Source: Myceligenerans salitolerans (GTDB lineage Bacteria; Actinomycetota; Actinomycetes; Actinomycetales; Cellulomonadaceae). From it: a DNA stretch of 64,000 bases. How positions within the stretch are numbered: the first letter of the stretch is position 1; each line of letters opens with the position of its first letter. The notes beneath the pieces are model-generated. The model saw only the letters and a list, made by a program, of their open reading frames with translations. It was not told the DNA's origin and did not search any database. The position numbers and the translations under genes were made by a program. The DNA lies in NCBI RefSeq assembly GCF_017349295.1, contig NZ_JAFMPK010000005.1, forward strand, positions 1 through 64,000, written 5' to 3'. Below, one piece after another: positions 8,706 through 17,073 of this stretch.

Positions 8706-8975
8706 ATGCCGCTCGACACCGCCACGAAGCAGCAGATCGTCGCCGAGTACGGGAAGACGCCGACGGACACCGGCTCCCCGGAGGTCCAGGTGGCCCTGCT
8801 GACGCAGCGCATCAAGGACCTCACCGAGCACCTCAAGTCCCACAAGCAGGACCACCACAGCCGTCGTGGGCTGCTGCTCCTCGTGGGCCAGCGTCGCCGT
8901 CTGCTGGGCTACCTCCAGCGGATCGACGTGAACCGCTACCGCTCGCTGATCGAGCGACTCGGTCTGCGCCGTTGA
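8706..8975 (+). CDS. rpsO: 30S ribosomal protein S15
   Basis: 89 residues, exactly the family length. It starts [16 protein letters not shown], and the core [19 protein letters not shown]...[21 protein letters not shown] is the rRNA-binding helical bundle. The frame is open upstream to 8661, but ATG 8706 with SD ggag (8699-8702) gives the standard N terminus. S15 binds the central domain of 16S rRNA early in 30S assembly. pnp follows, as in most bacteria. Confidence 0.98.
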   Translation: MPLDTATKQQIVAEYGKTPTDTGSPEVQVALLTQRIKDLTEHLKSHKQDHHSRRGLLLLVGQRRRLLGYLQRIDVNRYRSLIERLGLRR

Positions 8976-8986
8976 GATGAGCTCCG

Positions 8987-9025
8987 AGACCAGCCCGGTC
9001 CCTCCTGCAGGGGCCGGGCTGGTCT
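8987..9025 (+). terminator. Stem-loop between rpsO and pnp
   Basis: 16-bp stem AGACCAGCCCGGTCCC / GGGGCCGGGCTGGTCT with one wobble pair and a 7-nt loop, 12 nt after the rpsO stop. No T-tract. Between rpsO and pnp such hairpins often serve as a partial terminator or processing site. Confidence 0.65.
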
Positions 9026-9168
9026 GGTGAGATGTAGGAACAAGCACACAGCGCGCCGGCGCGGTCCGCGTCCGGTCCTCGGTAGTGGCTCCCCGAACAA
9101 CGGTTCGGTGGGCCTCGATCGATGACCGTTACGGGATGCGCGGCGCCGATCCGAAAAGGAGGGCACCC

Positions 9169-11424
9169 GTGGAGGGTCCCGAGATCCAGTTCGCCGAGGC
9201 CGTGATCGACAACGGTCGCTTCGGCACCCGCACCATCCGCTTCGAGACCGGCCGTCTGGCCAGGCAGGCCGCCGGTGCGGTCGCCGCCTATCTCGACGGC
9301 GAGACCATGCTGCTGTCGACCACCGCGGTCGGCAAGCACCCCAAGGACCAGTTCGACTTCTTCCCGCTGACGGTGGACGTCGAGGAGCGCATGTACGCCG
9401 CGGGCCGCATCCCCGGCTCGTTCTTCCGCCGGGAGGGGCGTCCCTCGACCGAGGCGATCCTGACCTGCCGCCTCACCGACCGACCGCTGCGCCCCCTGTT
9501 CGTCAAGGGCCTGCGCAACGAGGTGCAGATCGTCATCACCGTGATGGCGCTGCACCCGGACGACGCGTACGACGTGCTGGCCATGAACGCCGCGTCGGCC
9601 TCGACGCAGCTGTCCGGCCTGCCGTTCTCCGGCCCCGCCGGGGCGGTCCGGGTGTCGCTGATCGATGGTCAGTGGGTCGCGTTCCCGAAGCACTCCGACA
9701 AGGAGCGGGCGGTCTTCGACATGGTCGTGGCCGGCCGCGTCGTGGGCGACGACGTCGCGATCGCCATGATCGAGGCCGAGGCCACCGACGACGCGATGAA
9801 GCTCATGCGCGAGGGTGCCACCGTCCCGACCGAGGAGGTCGTGGCCGAGGGCATCGAGGCGGCCAAGCCGTTCATCAAGGCGCTGTGCGAGGCGCAGTCG
9901 GCGCTGGCCGCGCAGTCCGCGAAGGAGACGCAGGAGTTCCCGCTCTTCCCGGACTACCAGGACGACGCGTACGCCGCGGTCGAGGCCGCGGTGGCCGAGC
10001 CGCTGCGCGAGGCCCTGGCGATCGCGGACAAGCAGGACCGCGAGAACCGCCTCGACGTGATCAAGGACGGTTTGCTCGCCGACCTCGCGGGCGAGGGAGC
10101 GGCCTTCGAGGGACGTGGCAAGGAACTGTCGGCCGCGTACCGGTCGCTGCAGAAGGCGCTCGTGCGCCGGCGCGTCCTCACCGAGGGCGTCCGCATCGAC
10201 GGCCGTGGCCTCGCGGACATCCGGACCCTGTCGGCCGAGGTCGAGGTCCTGCCCCGCGTACACGGCTCGGCGCTGTTCGAGCGCGGCGAGACGCAGATCC
10301 TGGGCGTCACCACGCTGAACATGCTGCGCATGGAGCAGCAGATCGACTCGCTCGGCCCCGTCACGCGCAAGCGCTACATGCACAACTACAACTTCCCGCC
10401 GTACTCGACCGGTGAGACGGGCCGCGTGGGCAGCCCGAAGCGCCGCGAGATCGGTCACGGTGCGCTCGCCGAGCGCGCGCTCGTGCCGGTGCTGCCGAGC
10501 CGCGAGGAGTTCCCGTACGCGATCCGCCAGGTCTCGGAGGCTCTCGGGTCCAACGGTTCGACGTCGATGGGCTCGGTGTGCGCCAGCACGCTCTCGATGC
10601 TCAACGCCGGTGTGCCGCTCAAGGCCCCGGTCGCGGGCATCGCGATGGGCCTCGTCTCCGACACGGTCGAGGGCGAGACGCGCTACGCGGCGATGACCGA
10701 CATCCTCGGCGCCGAGGACGCGTTCGGCGACATGGACTTCAAGGTCGCCGGCACCAGCGAGTTCGTCACCGCGATCCAGCTGGACACCAAGCTGGACGGC
10801 ATCCCGGCCTCGGTCCTGGCCGCGGCCCTGGGGCAGGCGCGCGACGCCCGCCTGACGATCCTCGACGTCATCGCCGAGGCCATCGACACCCCGGACGAGA
10901 TGTCCCCGAACGCGCCGCGCGTCATCGCGATCACGGTGCCGACCGACAAGATCGGCGAGGTCATCGGGCCCAAGGGCAAGATGATCAACCAGATCCAGGA
11001 GGAGACGGGCGCGGACATCTCCATCGAGGACGACGGCACCGTCTACATCGGGGCGGTCGACGGTCCCTCGGCGGAGGCCGCCCGCGCGGCGATCAACGCG
11101 ATCGCCAACCCGCACGTCCCCGAGGTGGGGGAGCGGTTCGTCGGCACCGTCGTCAAGACGACGTCGTTCGGCGCGTTCATCTCGCTGTCCCCGGGCAAGG
11201 ACGGGCTGCTGCACATCAGCCAGATCCGCAAGCTCGTGGGCGGCAAGCGCATCGAGAACGTCGACGACGTCCTGTCCATCGGCCAGAAGGTCCAGGTCGA
11301 GATCGGCGAGATCGACCCGCGCGGCAAGCTCTCGCTGGTCGCGGTGACCGAGGAGGGCGAGGCGTCGGACGACGCCGCGGACTCCGGCGCGCCCGAGGCG
11401 GCACCGGCCGGCGCGGAAGCCTGA
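9169..11424 (+). CDS. pnp: Polyribonucleotide nucleotidyltransferase (PNPase)
   Basis: Phosphorolytic 3'-5' exoribonuclease of RNA turnover. 751 residues: two RNase PH-like domains (the second with [20 protein letters not shown] and [15 protein letters not shown]), then a KH domain ([20 protein letters not shown]) and a C-terminal S1 domain ([27 protein letters not shown]). GTG 9169 is chosen because a strong SD (aggaggg, 9157-9163) stands 5 nt before it. ATG 9136 and an upstream start at 9085 are also in frame. The M16 peptidase gene follows after 1 nt. Confidence 0.97.
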   Translation: MEGPEIQFAEAVIDNGRFGTRTIRFETGRLARQAAGAVAAYLDGETMLLSTTAVGKHPKDQFDFFPLTVDVEERMYAAGRIPGSFFRREGRPSTEAILTCRLTDRPLRPLFVKGLRNEVQIVITVMALHPDDAYDVLAMNAASASTQLSGLPFSGPAGAVRVSLIDGQWVAFPKHSDKERAVFDMVVAGRVVGDDVAIAMIEAEATDDAMKLMREGATVPTEEVVAEGIEAAKPFIKALCEAQSALAAQSAKETQEFPLFPDYQDDAYAAVEAAVAEPLREALAIADKQDRENRLDVIKDGLLADLAGEGAAFEGRGKELSAAYRSLQKALVRRRVLTEGVRIDGRGLADIRTLSAEVEVLPRVHGSALFERGETQILGVTTLNMLRMEQQIDSLGPVTRKRYMHNYNFPPYSTGETGRVGSPKRREIGHGALAERALVPVLPSREEFPYAIRQVSEALGSNGSTSMGSVCASTLSMLNAGVPLKAPVAGIAMGLVSDTVEGETRYAAMTDILGAEDAFGDMDFKVAGTSEFVTAIQLDTKLDGIPASVLAAALGQARDARLTILDVIAEAIDTPDEMSPNAPRVIAITVPTDKIGEVIGPKGKMINQIQEETGADISIEDDGTVYIGAVDGPSAEAARAAINAIANPHVPEVGERFVGTVVKTTSFGAFISLSPGKDGLLHISQIRKLVGGKRIENVDDVLSIGQKVQVEIGEIDPRGKLSLVAVTEEGEASDDAADSGAPEAAPAGAEA

Positions 11425-11425
11425 C

Positions 11426-12754
11426 ATGCCCTGGCACCTGCCGCTCGCAGCCGCGGGCGAGCCCGGTGCCGACCTGACCGCCGGGCAGGACGGCGCGACC
11501 ATTCGTCGCACCGTCCTGCCCGGCGGCGTTCGTGTCATCACCGAGCACATGCCGGGCCTGCGCTCGGTGACGGTGGGGGCGTGGGTCGGCGTCGGCTCCC
11601 GGGACGAGACCGACGGCCACTTCGGGTCGACGCACTTCCTGGAGCACCTGCTGTTCAAGGGCACCCACCGGCGGAGCGCCCTCGACATCGCCGAGGCGTT
11701 CGACGCCGTCGGCGGGGAGGCGAACGCGGCCACCGGCAAGGAGCACACCTGCTACTACGCGCGCGTGCTCGACGCCGACCTCCCGATGGCGGTCGACGTG
11801 ATCGGTGACATGGTCACGAGCGCACGCCTCGACGCCACGGAGCTGGAGACGGAGCGCGGCGTGATCCTCGAGGAACTCGCCATGACCGACGACGACCCCG
11901 CGGACGTGGTCCACGAGGAGTTCTCGGCGGCCGTGCTCGGCTCGCACCCGCTGGGCCGGCCCATCGGCGGCACCGCGGACACGATCGGGGCGGTGCCCCG
12001 TGACGCGGTCTGGAACCACTACCGGGCCCACTACGAGCCGGGCACGCTGGTGGTGGCCGCCGCCGGGGGCGTCGACCACGACGGCCTGTGCGACCTGGTG
12101 GTCCATTCCCTGACCGACGGCGGCTGGATCCTGGAGGAAGCGGTCGCGCCGCGGACGAGGCGGGATCCGACGCCGCAGACGGACGGCATCCCCACGCAGG
12201 GCACGAGCAGGACCGTCGAACGACCGGTGGAACAGGCCAACATCATCGTGGGCGGCACGGGACTCGCCGCGACCGACGAGCGGCGCTTCGCGCTCTCCGT
12301 GATGAACGCCACGCTGGGTGGCGGCATGTCGTCCCGGCTGTTCCAGGAGGTCCGCGAGAAGCGGGGTCTCGCCTACACGACGTACTCGTTCGCGGCCGGG
12401 CACGGCGGCCTGGGAACGTTCGGCCTGTATGCGGGGTGCGCTCCGGCGAAGGCGGAGCAGGTCGAGAAGCTGCTGGTCCAGGAACTGGAGCGACTGGCCG
12501 ACGGTGGTATCACCGAGGCGGAGCTGGCCCGTTCGGTGGGCCAGCTGCGCGGATCGCTCGTCCTGGGCCTGGAGGACTCCGGGTCCCGGATGAGCCGTCT
12601 GGGCCGCGCCGAGCTCGTGTACGGGGAGCTCTACTCGCTCGAGGAGAGCCTCGAACGCATCCGCGCGGTCACCCGCGAGGACGTGCGGGCCCTGGCCCAG
12701 GATCTGGCGTCCCGCCCGCGCTCGGTGGTCCGCGTGGGACCCTTCGCGGCGTGA
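11426..12754 (+). CDS. M16 family zinc metallopeptidase
   Basis: 442 residues. Inverted zinc motif HxxEH in STHFLEHLLFKG, with the distal glutamate in ETERGVILEELAM. The second, inactive-type half carries the usual REKRGLAYTTYSF motif. This is the single-chain pitrilysin/MPP-like protease found directly after pnp in many actinobacteria; its substrate is unknown. It begins 1 nt after the pnp stop, so it is probably co-transcribed. No signal peptide. Confidence 0.93.
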   Translation: MPWHLPLAAAGEPGADLTAGQDGATIRRTVLPGGVRVITEHMPGLRSVTVGAWVGVGSRDETDGHFGSTHFLEHLLFKGTHRRSALDIAEAFDAVGGEANAATGKEHTCYYARVLDADLPMAVDVIGDMVTSARLDATELETERGVILEELAMTDDDPADVVHEEFSAAVLGSHPLGRPIGGTADTIGAVPRDAVWNHYRAHYEPGTLVVAAAGGVDHDGLCDLVVHSLTDGGWILEEAVAPRTRRDPTPQTDGIPTQGTSRTVERPVEQANIIVGGTGLAATDERRFALSVMNATLGGGMSSRLFQEVREKRGLAYTTYSFAAGHGGLGTFGLYAGCAPAKAEQVEKLLVQELERLADGGITEAELARSVGQLRGSLVLGLEDSGSRMSRLGRAELVYGELYSLEESLERIRAVTREDVRALAQDLASRPRSVVRVGPFAA

Positions 12755-12865
12755 CCCGGCCTCGTCCCGTCGACCACGTCATCGTGCTCGGGGTCACCGT
12801 CCCACGACGCGACATGACACGGTCGATGCCCGGACGAGGCGACCGTTGACGAGAGAGGCGAGGAA

Positions 12866-13630
12866 ATGGCCGAGATCAAGGTGGCCGTGCTCGGCGCGGC
12901 CGGGCGGATGGGAACGCAGACCTGCGCCGCCGTCGAGGCAGCCGACGGGCTGACGCTCGTCGCGCGGCTCGACAAGGACGACCCGGTCACGGGCGAGACG
13001 CTGTCCGGGGCGGACGTCGTCGTCGACTTCACGGTGCCCTCGGCCGCCGAGAAGAACGTGCATGCCGTGCTCGACGCCGGGGCACATGCCGTCGTCGGGA
13101 CGACGGGCTGGGACGACGCGTCGCGCGGCCGGGTCGCCGAGCACCTCGACCGGGTCAACGCCACGAGGACGCCCGGCCTGGGTGTGCTCATCGCGCCGAA
13201 CTTCGGGCTGTCGGCCGTGCTGGCGATGACGTTCGCGGCGAAGGCGGCCCGCTGGTTCGAGTCGGCCGAGGTCATCGAGCTGCACCACCCGGACAAGGTG
13301 GACGCGCCGTCGGGCACGGCCCGGCACACGGCCGCCGCCATCGCGGCGGCACGGGCCGACGCCGGCCTTCCCGCGTCTCCTGACGCGACCGAGACGGGGT
13401 GGGAGGCCCGAGGCGCCGACGTCGACGGTGTGCGCGTGCACGCCGTGCGGCTGCGCGGTCTCGTGGCGCACGAGGAGATCCTCCTGGGCAACCCGGGAGA
13501 GCAGCTCGTGATCCGGCAGGACTCGTTCGACCGCTCGTCGTTCATGCCCGGTGTGCTCGTGGCAGTGCGGGCCGTGGCGGACCGTCCGGGGCTCACCGTG
13601 GGTCTCGAACACGTGCTGGACCTGGCGTGA
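12866..13630 (+). CDS. dapB: 4-hydroxy-tetrahydrodipicolinate reductase
   Basis: NAD(P)H-dependent second step of the diaminopimelate/lysine branch. 254 residues. N-terminal nucleotide motif GAAGRMG (about 10-16), then VVVDFTVPSA, GTTGWD, IAPNFGLSAVL, and the catalytic/substrate motif ELHHPDKVDAPSGTA. ATG 12866 follows a GAGG-type SD. dapA lies 2.4 kb downstream on the same strand. Confidence 0.97.
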   Translation: MAEIKVAVLGAAGRMGTQTCAAVEAADGLTLVARLDKDDPVTGETLSGADVVVDFTVPSAAEKNVHAVLDAGAHAVVGTTGWDDASRGRVAEHLDRVNATRTPGLGVLIAPNFGLSAVLAMTFAAKAARWFESAEVIELHHPDKVDAPSGTARHTAAAIAAARADAGLPASPDATETGWEARGADVDGVRVHAVRLRGLVAHEEILLGNPGEQLVIRQDSFDRSSFMPGVLVAVRAVADRPGLTVGLEHVLDLA

Positions 13631-13646
13631 GAGGCGGGAAGCGGGT

Positions 13647-14159
13647 ATGAGCGGCTCTCCGGACCGGTCGTCGGCGCCTCGCGGGCCGCGCCGCCGGCTC
13701 CCGCGTGGTCTGCTCGGCGCGGTGGCCGTCACCGCCCTGCTCGCCCTGTACCTGTGGGCGGTGGCCGGGCGGGGACTGGCGATGATCGGTACCGGTGAAC
13801 CGTTGCTGATCGCGATCGGGCTGGCGGTCCTCGTGCTCCCGCTGCTGGTGCTCGCGTTCATCGCGAGGGAGTTCTGGCTGGCCACGCGTGTCCAGGCGAT
13901 GGCGGACGCGCTGGCGGCGTCGGGCGACCTGCCCGTCGACGACCTGCCCCGGTCGCCGGGCGGCCGGATCGATCGCGCGGCGGCGGACGACGCCTTCGCC
14001 GCACGCCGCGCGGCCGTGGAGGCGTCGCCCGGCGACTGGCGCGTCTGGTACCACCTGGCCTTCGCCTACGACGCGGCGGGCGACCGCCGCCGGGCGCGGG
14101 CGACCCTGCGCAAGGCCGTGGGGCTCTACGGGGCGGCGCCCAGGGACGTCCAGCAGTAG
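13647..14159 (+). CDS. Two-helix membrane protein with TPR-like tail
   Basis: 170 residues. An Arg/Pro-rich cytoplasmic N terminus is followed by two membrane helices (about 27-44 and 53-74). The soluble C-terminal half ends in a single TPR-like helix pair (DWRVWYHLAFAYDAAGDRRRARATLRKAVGLYG). ATG 13647 is 16 nt after the dapB stop; the frame is open further upstream but that part overlaps dapB. Function unknown; a scaffold role would be a guess. The last 34 bp overlap the 3' end of the opposite-strand gene. Confidence 0.75.
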   Translation: MSGSPDRSSAPRGPRRRLPRGLLGAVAVTALLALYLWAVAGRGLAMIGTGEPLLIAIGLAVLVLPLLVLAFIAREFWLATRVQAMADALAASGDLPVDDLPRSPGGRIDRAAADDAFAARRAAVEASPGDWRVWYHLAFAYDAAGDRRRARATLRKAVGLYGAAPRDVQQ

Positions 14160-14596
14160 AGGCCGCGGCCGTCGGCCACGGCACGCGTCGCGAGTTCGCC
14201 GAGCAGCAGTACGGCCGCGGTGAGCCGGTGCGCGGGAACGGGCGGTTCGGACGCGCGGACCCACTCGCGGGTCGCTCGTGCCAGACGCGCCGGGGCCACG
14301 GACGCGAGGTCCTTCGTCAGGTCGGTCGTGACCGTGACGATCCACGGTCCCTCGTCACCGCTGCTGGCGACGAGGGCACCGTGCCGCGGGTCGGCGGTGA
14401 TCTCGCCGTAGGGCCGCCCCGACAGGGCCTGCGCGAGTCCCGCGAGCATGATGAACGGATCGACGGACGGCAGCGTGACGGAGTCGAAACGCGGCGGGCT
14501 CCCGTCCGCCGGTGCCGACGGTCCGCCGGGGACGCGTAGCACCTCTGCCGCGGCCTCGTCGGTCGCGGCCGCGAAGTACTCCGTCACGATCCCCAT
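14126..14596 (-). CDS. Conserved actinobacterial protein of unknown function
   Basis: 156 residues with the start MGIVTEYFAAATDEAAAEVL and a later DPFIMLAGLAQALSGRPYGEI segment. This matches a widespread but unnamed actinobacterial family (from memory; usually MGxxYDYFxA at the N terminus). No catalytic motif is visible. ATG 14596 has no SD; a CACCAT hexamer (14604-14609 on this strand) lies 7 nt upstream and is overlapped by an inverted repeat, suggesting a regulated leaderless start. It overlaps the converging gene by 34 bp. Confidence 0.75.
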   Translation of the reverse strand: MGIVTEYFAAATDEAAAEVLRVPGGPSAPADGSPPRFDSVTLPSVDPFIMLAGLAQALSGRPYGEITADPRHGALVASSGDEGPWIVTVTTDLTKDLASVAPARLARATREWVRASEPPVPAHRLTAAVLLLGELATRAVADGRGLYCWTSLGAAP

Positions 14597-14606
14597 GTGC
14601 GTGATG

Positions 14607-14635
14607 GTGACAAGGTCATGTCACGGTGGTGTCAC
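14607..14635. promoter_or_regulatory. GTGACA/TGTCAC repeats over the promoter of the minus-strand gene
   Basis: GTGACA-N6-TGTCAC (14607-14624), followed by another TGTCAC at 14630-14635. The first arm overlaps the predicted -10 of the gene starting at 14596. Looks like an operator; the regulator is unknown. Confidence 0.4.
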
Positions 14636-14689
14636 GTACCGGTGAAACTTCGGGTTCGCGGCGGGGCGGACGGATGGGGCGCGGCCCGG

Positions 14690-15199
14690 TCAGATCGAGG
14701 CGCTCCAACGCCGTTCGACGACGTCCCGGGGACCGGTGGCGAGGGTGCGTTCGACCCCGTCGGCGCTCAGGCCGCAGTCCCCGAGGAACCGTTCGCGTGC
14801 GGTGTCGCCGTCGAGCACCCAGGTGGTGACCTCCTGCGCGCCGTCCGTCCGCAGCCGGTCGACCGCGGCGGCGAGCAGGCGCGAGCCGTGCCCGGCGCGG
14901 CGGTGGCCGGGTTCCACCTCCAGCGACATGACCTGTCCGGGGGCCACAGCGGCGAAGCCGACGAGCTCGGGCCCGTCGAGCGCGACCAGGACCGCGAACC
15001 CCGGACCCGGTGCCGACTCGATGGCTGCCTTCCAGCGTTCCCGCATGAGCTCGGCGTCCATGCGTTCCATCACGCCCTCACCGAGGGTGGCGTCGTGAGT
15101 GGCGCGCCATGCCCCGAGCTGGATCTCGGTCACTGCTGTCTCGTCGCCCGGTACGGCGGGACGGACGGAGACGTCGGCGAGATCGCGGAACAGCGTCAT
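14690..15199 (-). CDS. GNAT family N-acetyltransferase
   Basis: 169 residues with the GNAT acetyl-CoA signature VMSLEVEPGHRRAGHGSRLLAAAVDRLR (motif A) after FAAVAPGQ. The N terminus RPAVPGDETAVTEIQLGAW is typical of RimI-like acyltransferases. Substrate unknown. Leaderless: TAGGGT (15207-15212, minus strand) ends 7 nt before the ATG. Divergent from the rraA-like gene. Confidence 0.9.
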   Translation of the reverse strand: MTLFRDLADVSVRPAVPGDETAVTEIQLGAWRATHDATLGEGVMERMDAELMRERWKAAIESAPGPGFAVLVALDGPELVGFAAVAPGQVMSLEVEPGHRRAGHGSRLLAAAVDRLRTDGAQEVTTWVLDGDTARERFLGDCGLSADGVERTLATGPRDVVERRWSASI

Positions 15200-15206
15200 G
15201 CGGGGA

Positions 15207-15212
15207 ACCCTA
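15207..15212 (-). promoter_or_regulatory. -10 hexamer TAGGGT, leaderless start
   Basis: On the minus strand TAGGGT ends 7 nt before the acetyltransferase ATG (15199); no SD. Confidence 0.55.
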
Positions 15213-15238
15213 TGTCACATCCTGCTCGCGAGTCTGCG

Positions 15239-15252
15239 TATCGTGATCACGA
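15239..15252 (+). promoter_or_regulatory. Candidate rraA -10 with 12-bp palindrome
   Basis: TATCGT (15239-15244) fits a -10 element; the perfect palindrome TCGTGATCACGA (15241-15252) overlaps it and could be an operator. The gene has a normal SD (ggagg, 15267-15271). Confidence 0.35.
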
Positions 15253-15276
15253 CGGACCGGTGAGACGGAGGATCAG

Positions 15277-15741
15277 ATGGTGGCGACGGCGGACCTGTAC
15301 GACGAGCGGGGCGAGCAACTCGCCTCTCTCTCGCTCCAGCTGCGGGACTTCGGTGGCGTGCCCGAGTTCTCCGGGCCCGTGCGCACGATCCGCTGCTTCG
15401 AGGACAACGGCCTCGTCAAGGCGGTGTGCGCCACCCCGGGCGCGGGCGCGGTGCTCGTGGTCGACGGCGGAGGCTCGCTGCGGTCCGCGCTGATGGGAGA
15501 CCTCATCGCGGCGTCGGCGGTGGAGCACGGCTGGGCCGGAGCGATCATCCATGGCGCCATCCGGGACTCCGGGGCGCTCGGCGGCCTGGCGCTCGGCGTG
15601 AAGGCACTGGGCACGAACCCGCGCAAGTCAGCGAAGGCGGGCGCCGGCGTCGTCGACGAGCCCGTGGAGATCGGCGGTGTGACCTTCCGGCCGGGGGCAA
15701 CGGTGTGGGCGGACGCGGACGGTGTGCTCGTGGAGCGCTGA
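15277..15741 (+). CDS. RraA-like protein
   Basis: 154 residues covering the full RraA fold: TADLYDERGEQL, VVDGGGSLRSALMGDLIA, GWAGAIIHGAIRDSGAL, KALGTNPRKSAKAG. RraA of E. coli inhibits RNase E. Related proteins are class II HMG/CHA aldolases that need the GD...R...D set, and here GD (LMGDLIA) and RD (GAIRDS) are kept. Which activity this one has cannot be told from sequence. SD ggagg precedes ATG 15277. The stop codon lies inside the first copy of a 90-bp tandem repeat. Confidence 0.88.
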   Translation: MVATADLYDERGEQLASLSLQLRDFGGVPEFSGPVRTIRCFEDNGLVKAVCATPGAGAVLVVDGGGSLRSALMGDLIAASAVEHGWAGAIIHGAIRDSGALGGLALGVKALGTNPRKSAKAGAGVVDEPVEIGGVTFRPGATVWADADGVLVER

Positions 15742-15984
15742 CGAAGCGCGCAGCGCAAGGTGCGGGCCGAGGGACGAGGCGTGCGCCTGGAGCGGAGTGT
15801 GAGGAGGTGCTCGGTGGGGCGGAAGCGCTGACGAAGCGCGCAGCGCAAGGTGCGGGCCGAGGGACGAGGCGTGCGCCTGGAGCGGAGTGTGAGGAGGGGC
15901 TCGGTGGGGCGGGAGCGCTGACGAAGCGCGCAGCGCGAGGTGCGGGCCGAGGGACGAGGCGTGCGCCTGGAGCGGAGTGTGAGG
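15734..15984. repeat. 90-bp direct tandem repeat, about 2.8 copies
   Basis: Copies start at 15734, 15824 and 15914 with an exact 90-bp period; the third is cut at about 71 bp. They are nearly identical (one or two differences per copy). Each begins AGCGCTGACGAAGCGCG and contains GGAGCGGAGTGTGAGG. The first copy begins 6 bp before the end of rraA. This repeat fills most of the 302-bp gap before dapA; the rest (15985-16043) is GC-rich DNA holding the dapA -10. As 90 is a multiple of three, the frame stays open through all copies, but nothing suggests it is translated. Confidence 0.9.
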
Positions 15985-16031
15985 CGTCCGCCTGCGGGCG
16001 GCGGAAGGCGCCGGGACCGGGGTCCGGGCGG

Positions 16032-16037
16032 TACGGT
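16032..16037 (+). promoter_or_regulatory. -10 hexamer TACGGT, leaderless dapA start
   Basis: TACGGT ends 6 nt before dapA ATG 16044; no SD in the six intervening bases. Confidence 0.55.
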
Positions 16038-16043
16038 ATCCTC

Positions 16044-17033
16044 ATGGTTCTTCCCAGCACGACGGAGCGCCCGTTCGGCGCCCTGCTCACCGCGATGGTC
16101 ACCCCGATGACGCCTGACGGCGCGATCGACCTGAAGGCCTCGGTGAAGCTGGCGAAGAAACTCGTCGACGACGGCAACGACGGCTTGGTCCTCTCGGGCA
16201 CCACCGGCGAGTCGCCGGTCACCCACGCTCCCGAGAAGGCGGAGCTCGTGGCGGCCGTGACCGAGGCCGTCGGGGACCGCGCGGCAGTCCTCGCGGGTGC
16301 CGGCTCGAACGACACGGCACACGCGATCCGGATGGCCGAGCAGGCGGCCGAGGCCGGCGCCGACGGTCTGCTCGTCGTCTCCCCCTACTACTCGCGGCCC
16401 ACGCAGGAGGGCCTGATCCGGCACTTCGCCGCGGTCGCCGATTCCACGGACCTGCCCGTGATGCTCTACGACATCCCTGGACGCGCCGGGGTGCGGATCG
16501 CTCCCGAGACCTTCGTGAGGATCGCCGAGCACCCGCGGATCGTCGCCAACAAGGACGCGACCGGCGACGTCTGGTCCGCGGCTCAGCTCATCGAGGCCAC
16601 CGGCCTGGCGTGGTACTCGGGCGACGACGGGCTGCTCCTGCCGTTCCTCAGCGTGGGCGGTGCCGGGATCGTGTCGGTGTCGGCGCACGTCGTGGCTCGG
16701 CAGTACGCCGAGGTGGTGCGCCGGTGGGACGCCGGGGACCACGCCGGGGCACTGTCCGAGTTCCGCCGGGTGATGCCGGTCGTCGGCGCCCTCAACGGTG
16801 CGGGTGCGCAGGCGGTGATGGCGAAGGCGGCGTTGCAGGCTCAGGGCGTGCTGGAGCACCGCACGCTACGGCTGCCGAACGTGGCCGCGAACGACCACGA
16901 GGTCGCGACGCTTCGCGCGGTGCTGGTCGCCGCGGGCCTGCTCCCGCAGAGCGCGACACCCATGTCGCCGCCGGAACTCCCCGAGGAAGCGACGGCCATC
17001 GTGGGGCACCCCGCGATCGTCACGCCCGGCTGA
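16044..17033 (+). CDS. dapA: 4-hydroxy-tetrahydrodipicolinate synthase
   Basis: Condenses pyruvate with aspartate semialdehyde, the first step of diaminopimelate/lysine synthesis. 329 residues, (beta/alpha)8 family. Motifs: LSGTTGESPVTH, SPYYSRPTQEG, MLYDIPGRAGV (catalytic Tyr) and IVANKDATGD (Schiff-base Lys). The tail is about 30 residues longer than the E. coli enzyme (PMSPPELPEEATAIVGHPAIVTPG). Start ATG 16044 is fixed by homology and by the -10 hexamer. An open frame continues upstream through the 90-bp repeats but is not credible coding. Confidence 0.97.
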   Translation: MVLPSTTERPFGALLTAMVTPMTPDGAIDLKASVKLAKKLVDDGNDGLVLSGTTGESPVTHAPEKAELVAAVTEAVGDRAAVLAGAGSNDTAHAIRMAEQAAEAGADGLLVVSPYYSRPTQEGLIRHFAAVADSTDLPVMLYDIPGRAGVRIAPETFVRIAEHPRIVANKDATGDVWSAAQLIEATGLAWYSGDDGLLLPFLSVGGAGIVSVSAHVVARQYAEVVRRWDAGDHAGALSEFRRVMPVVGALNGAGAQAVMAKAALQAQGVLEHRTLRLPNVAANDHEVATLRAVLVAAGLLPQSATPMSPPELPEEATAIVGHPAIVTPG

Positions 17034-17073
17034 GAGATCTTGAGACTTTGTCAGAACGAGGCCTGGAGGCCCA

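Noticed and set aside
8833-11748. Long open frame on the minus strand opposite pnp (about 970 codons)
   Set aside because: Antisense of a clear PNPase gene; arises from G+C-rich third codon positions. Composition is Arg/Gly/His low complexity with no motif. The same holds for minus-strand frames opposite bpsA-like, rnj, ftsK and ribF, and the plus-strand frame 26899-29745 opposite lhr.
12759-12840. GCCTCGTCC / GGACGAGGC inverted repeat between the M16 peptidase and dapB
   Set aside because: Arms are 64 nt apart, so a functional hairpin is uncertain. The gap shows no clear promoter or terminator.
15734-15984. CRISPR-like array
   Set aside because: The units are contiguous 90-bp direct repeats with no unique spacers and no cas genes nearby.
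15742-16043. Open frame through the 90-bp repeats fused to dapA
   Set aside because: Low-complexity Arg/Gly translation. dapA has a normal N terminus and a -10 element directly before ATG 16044.
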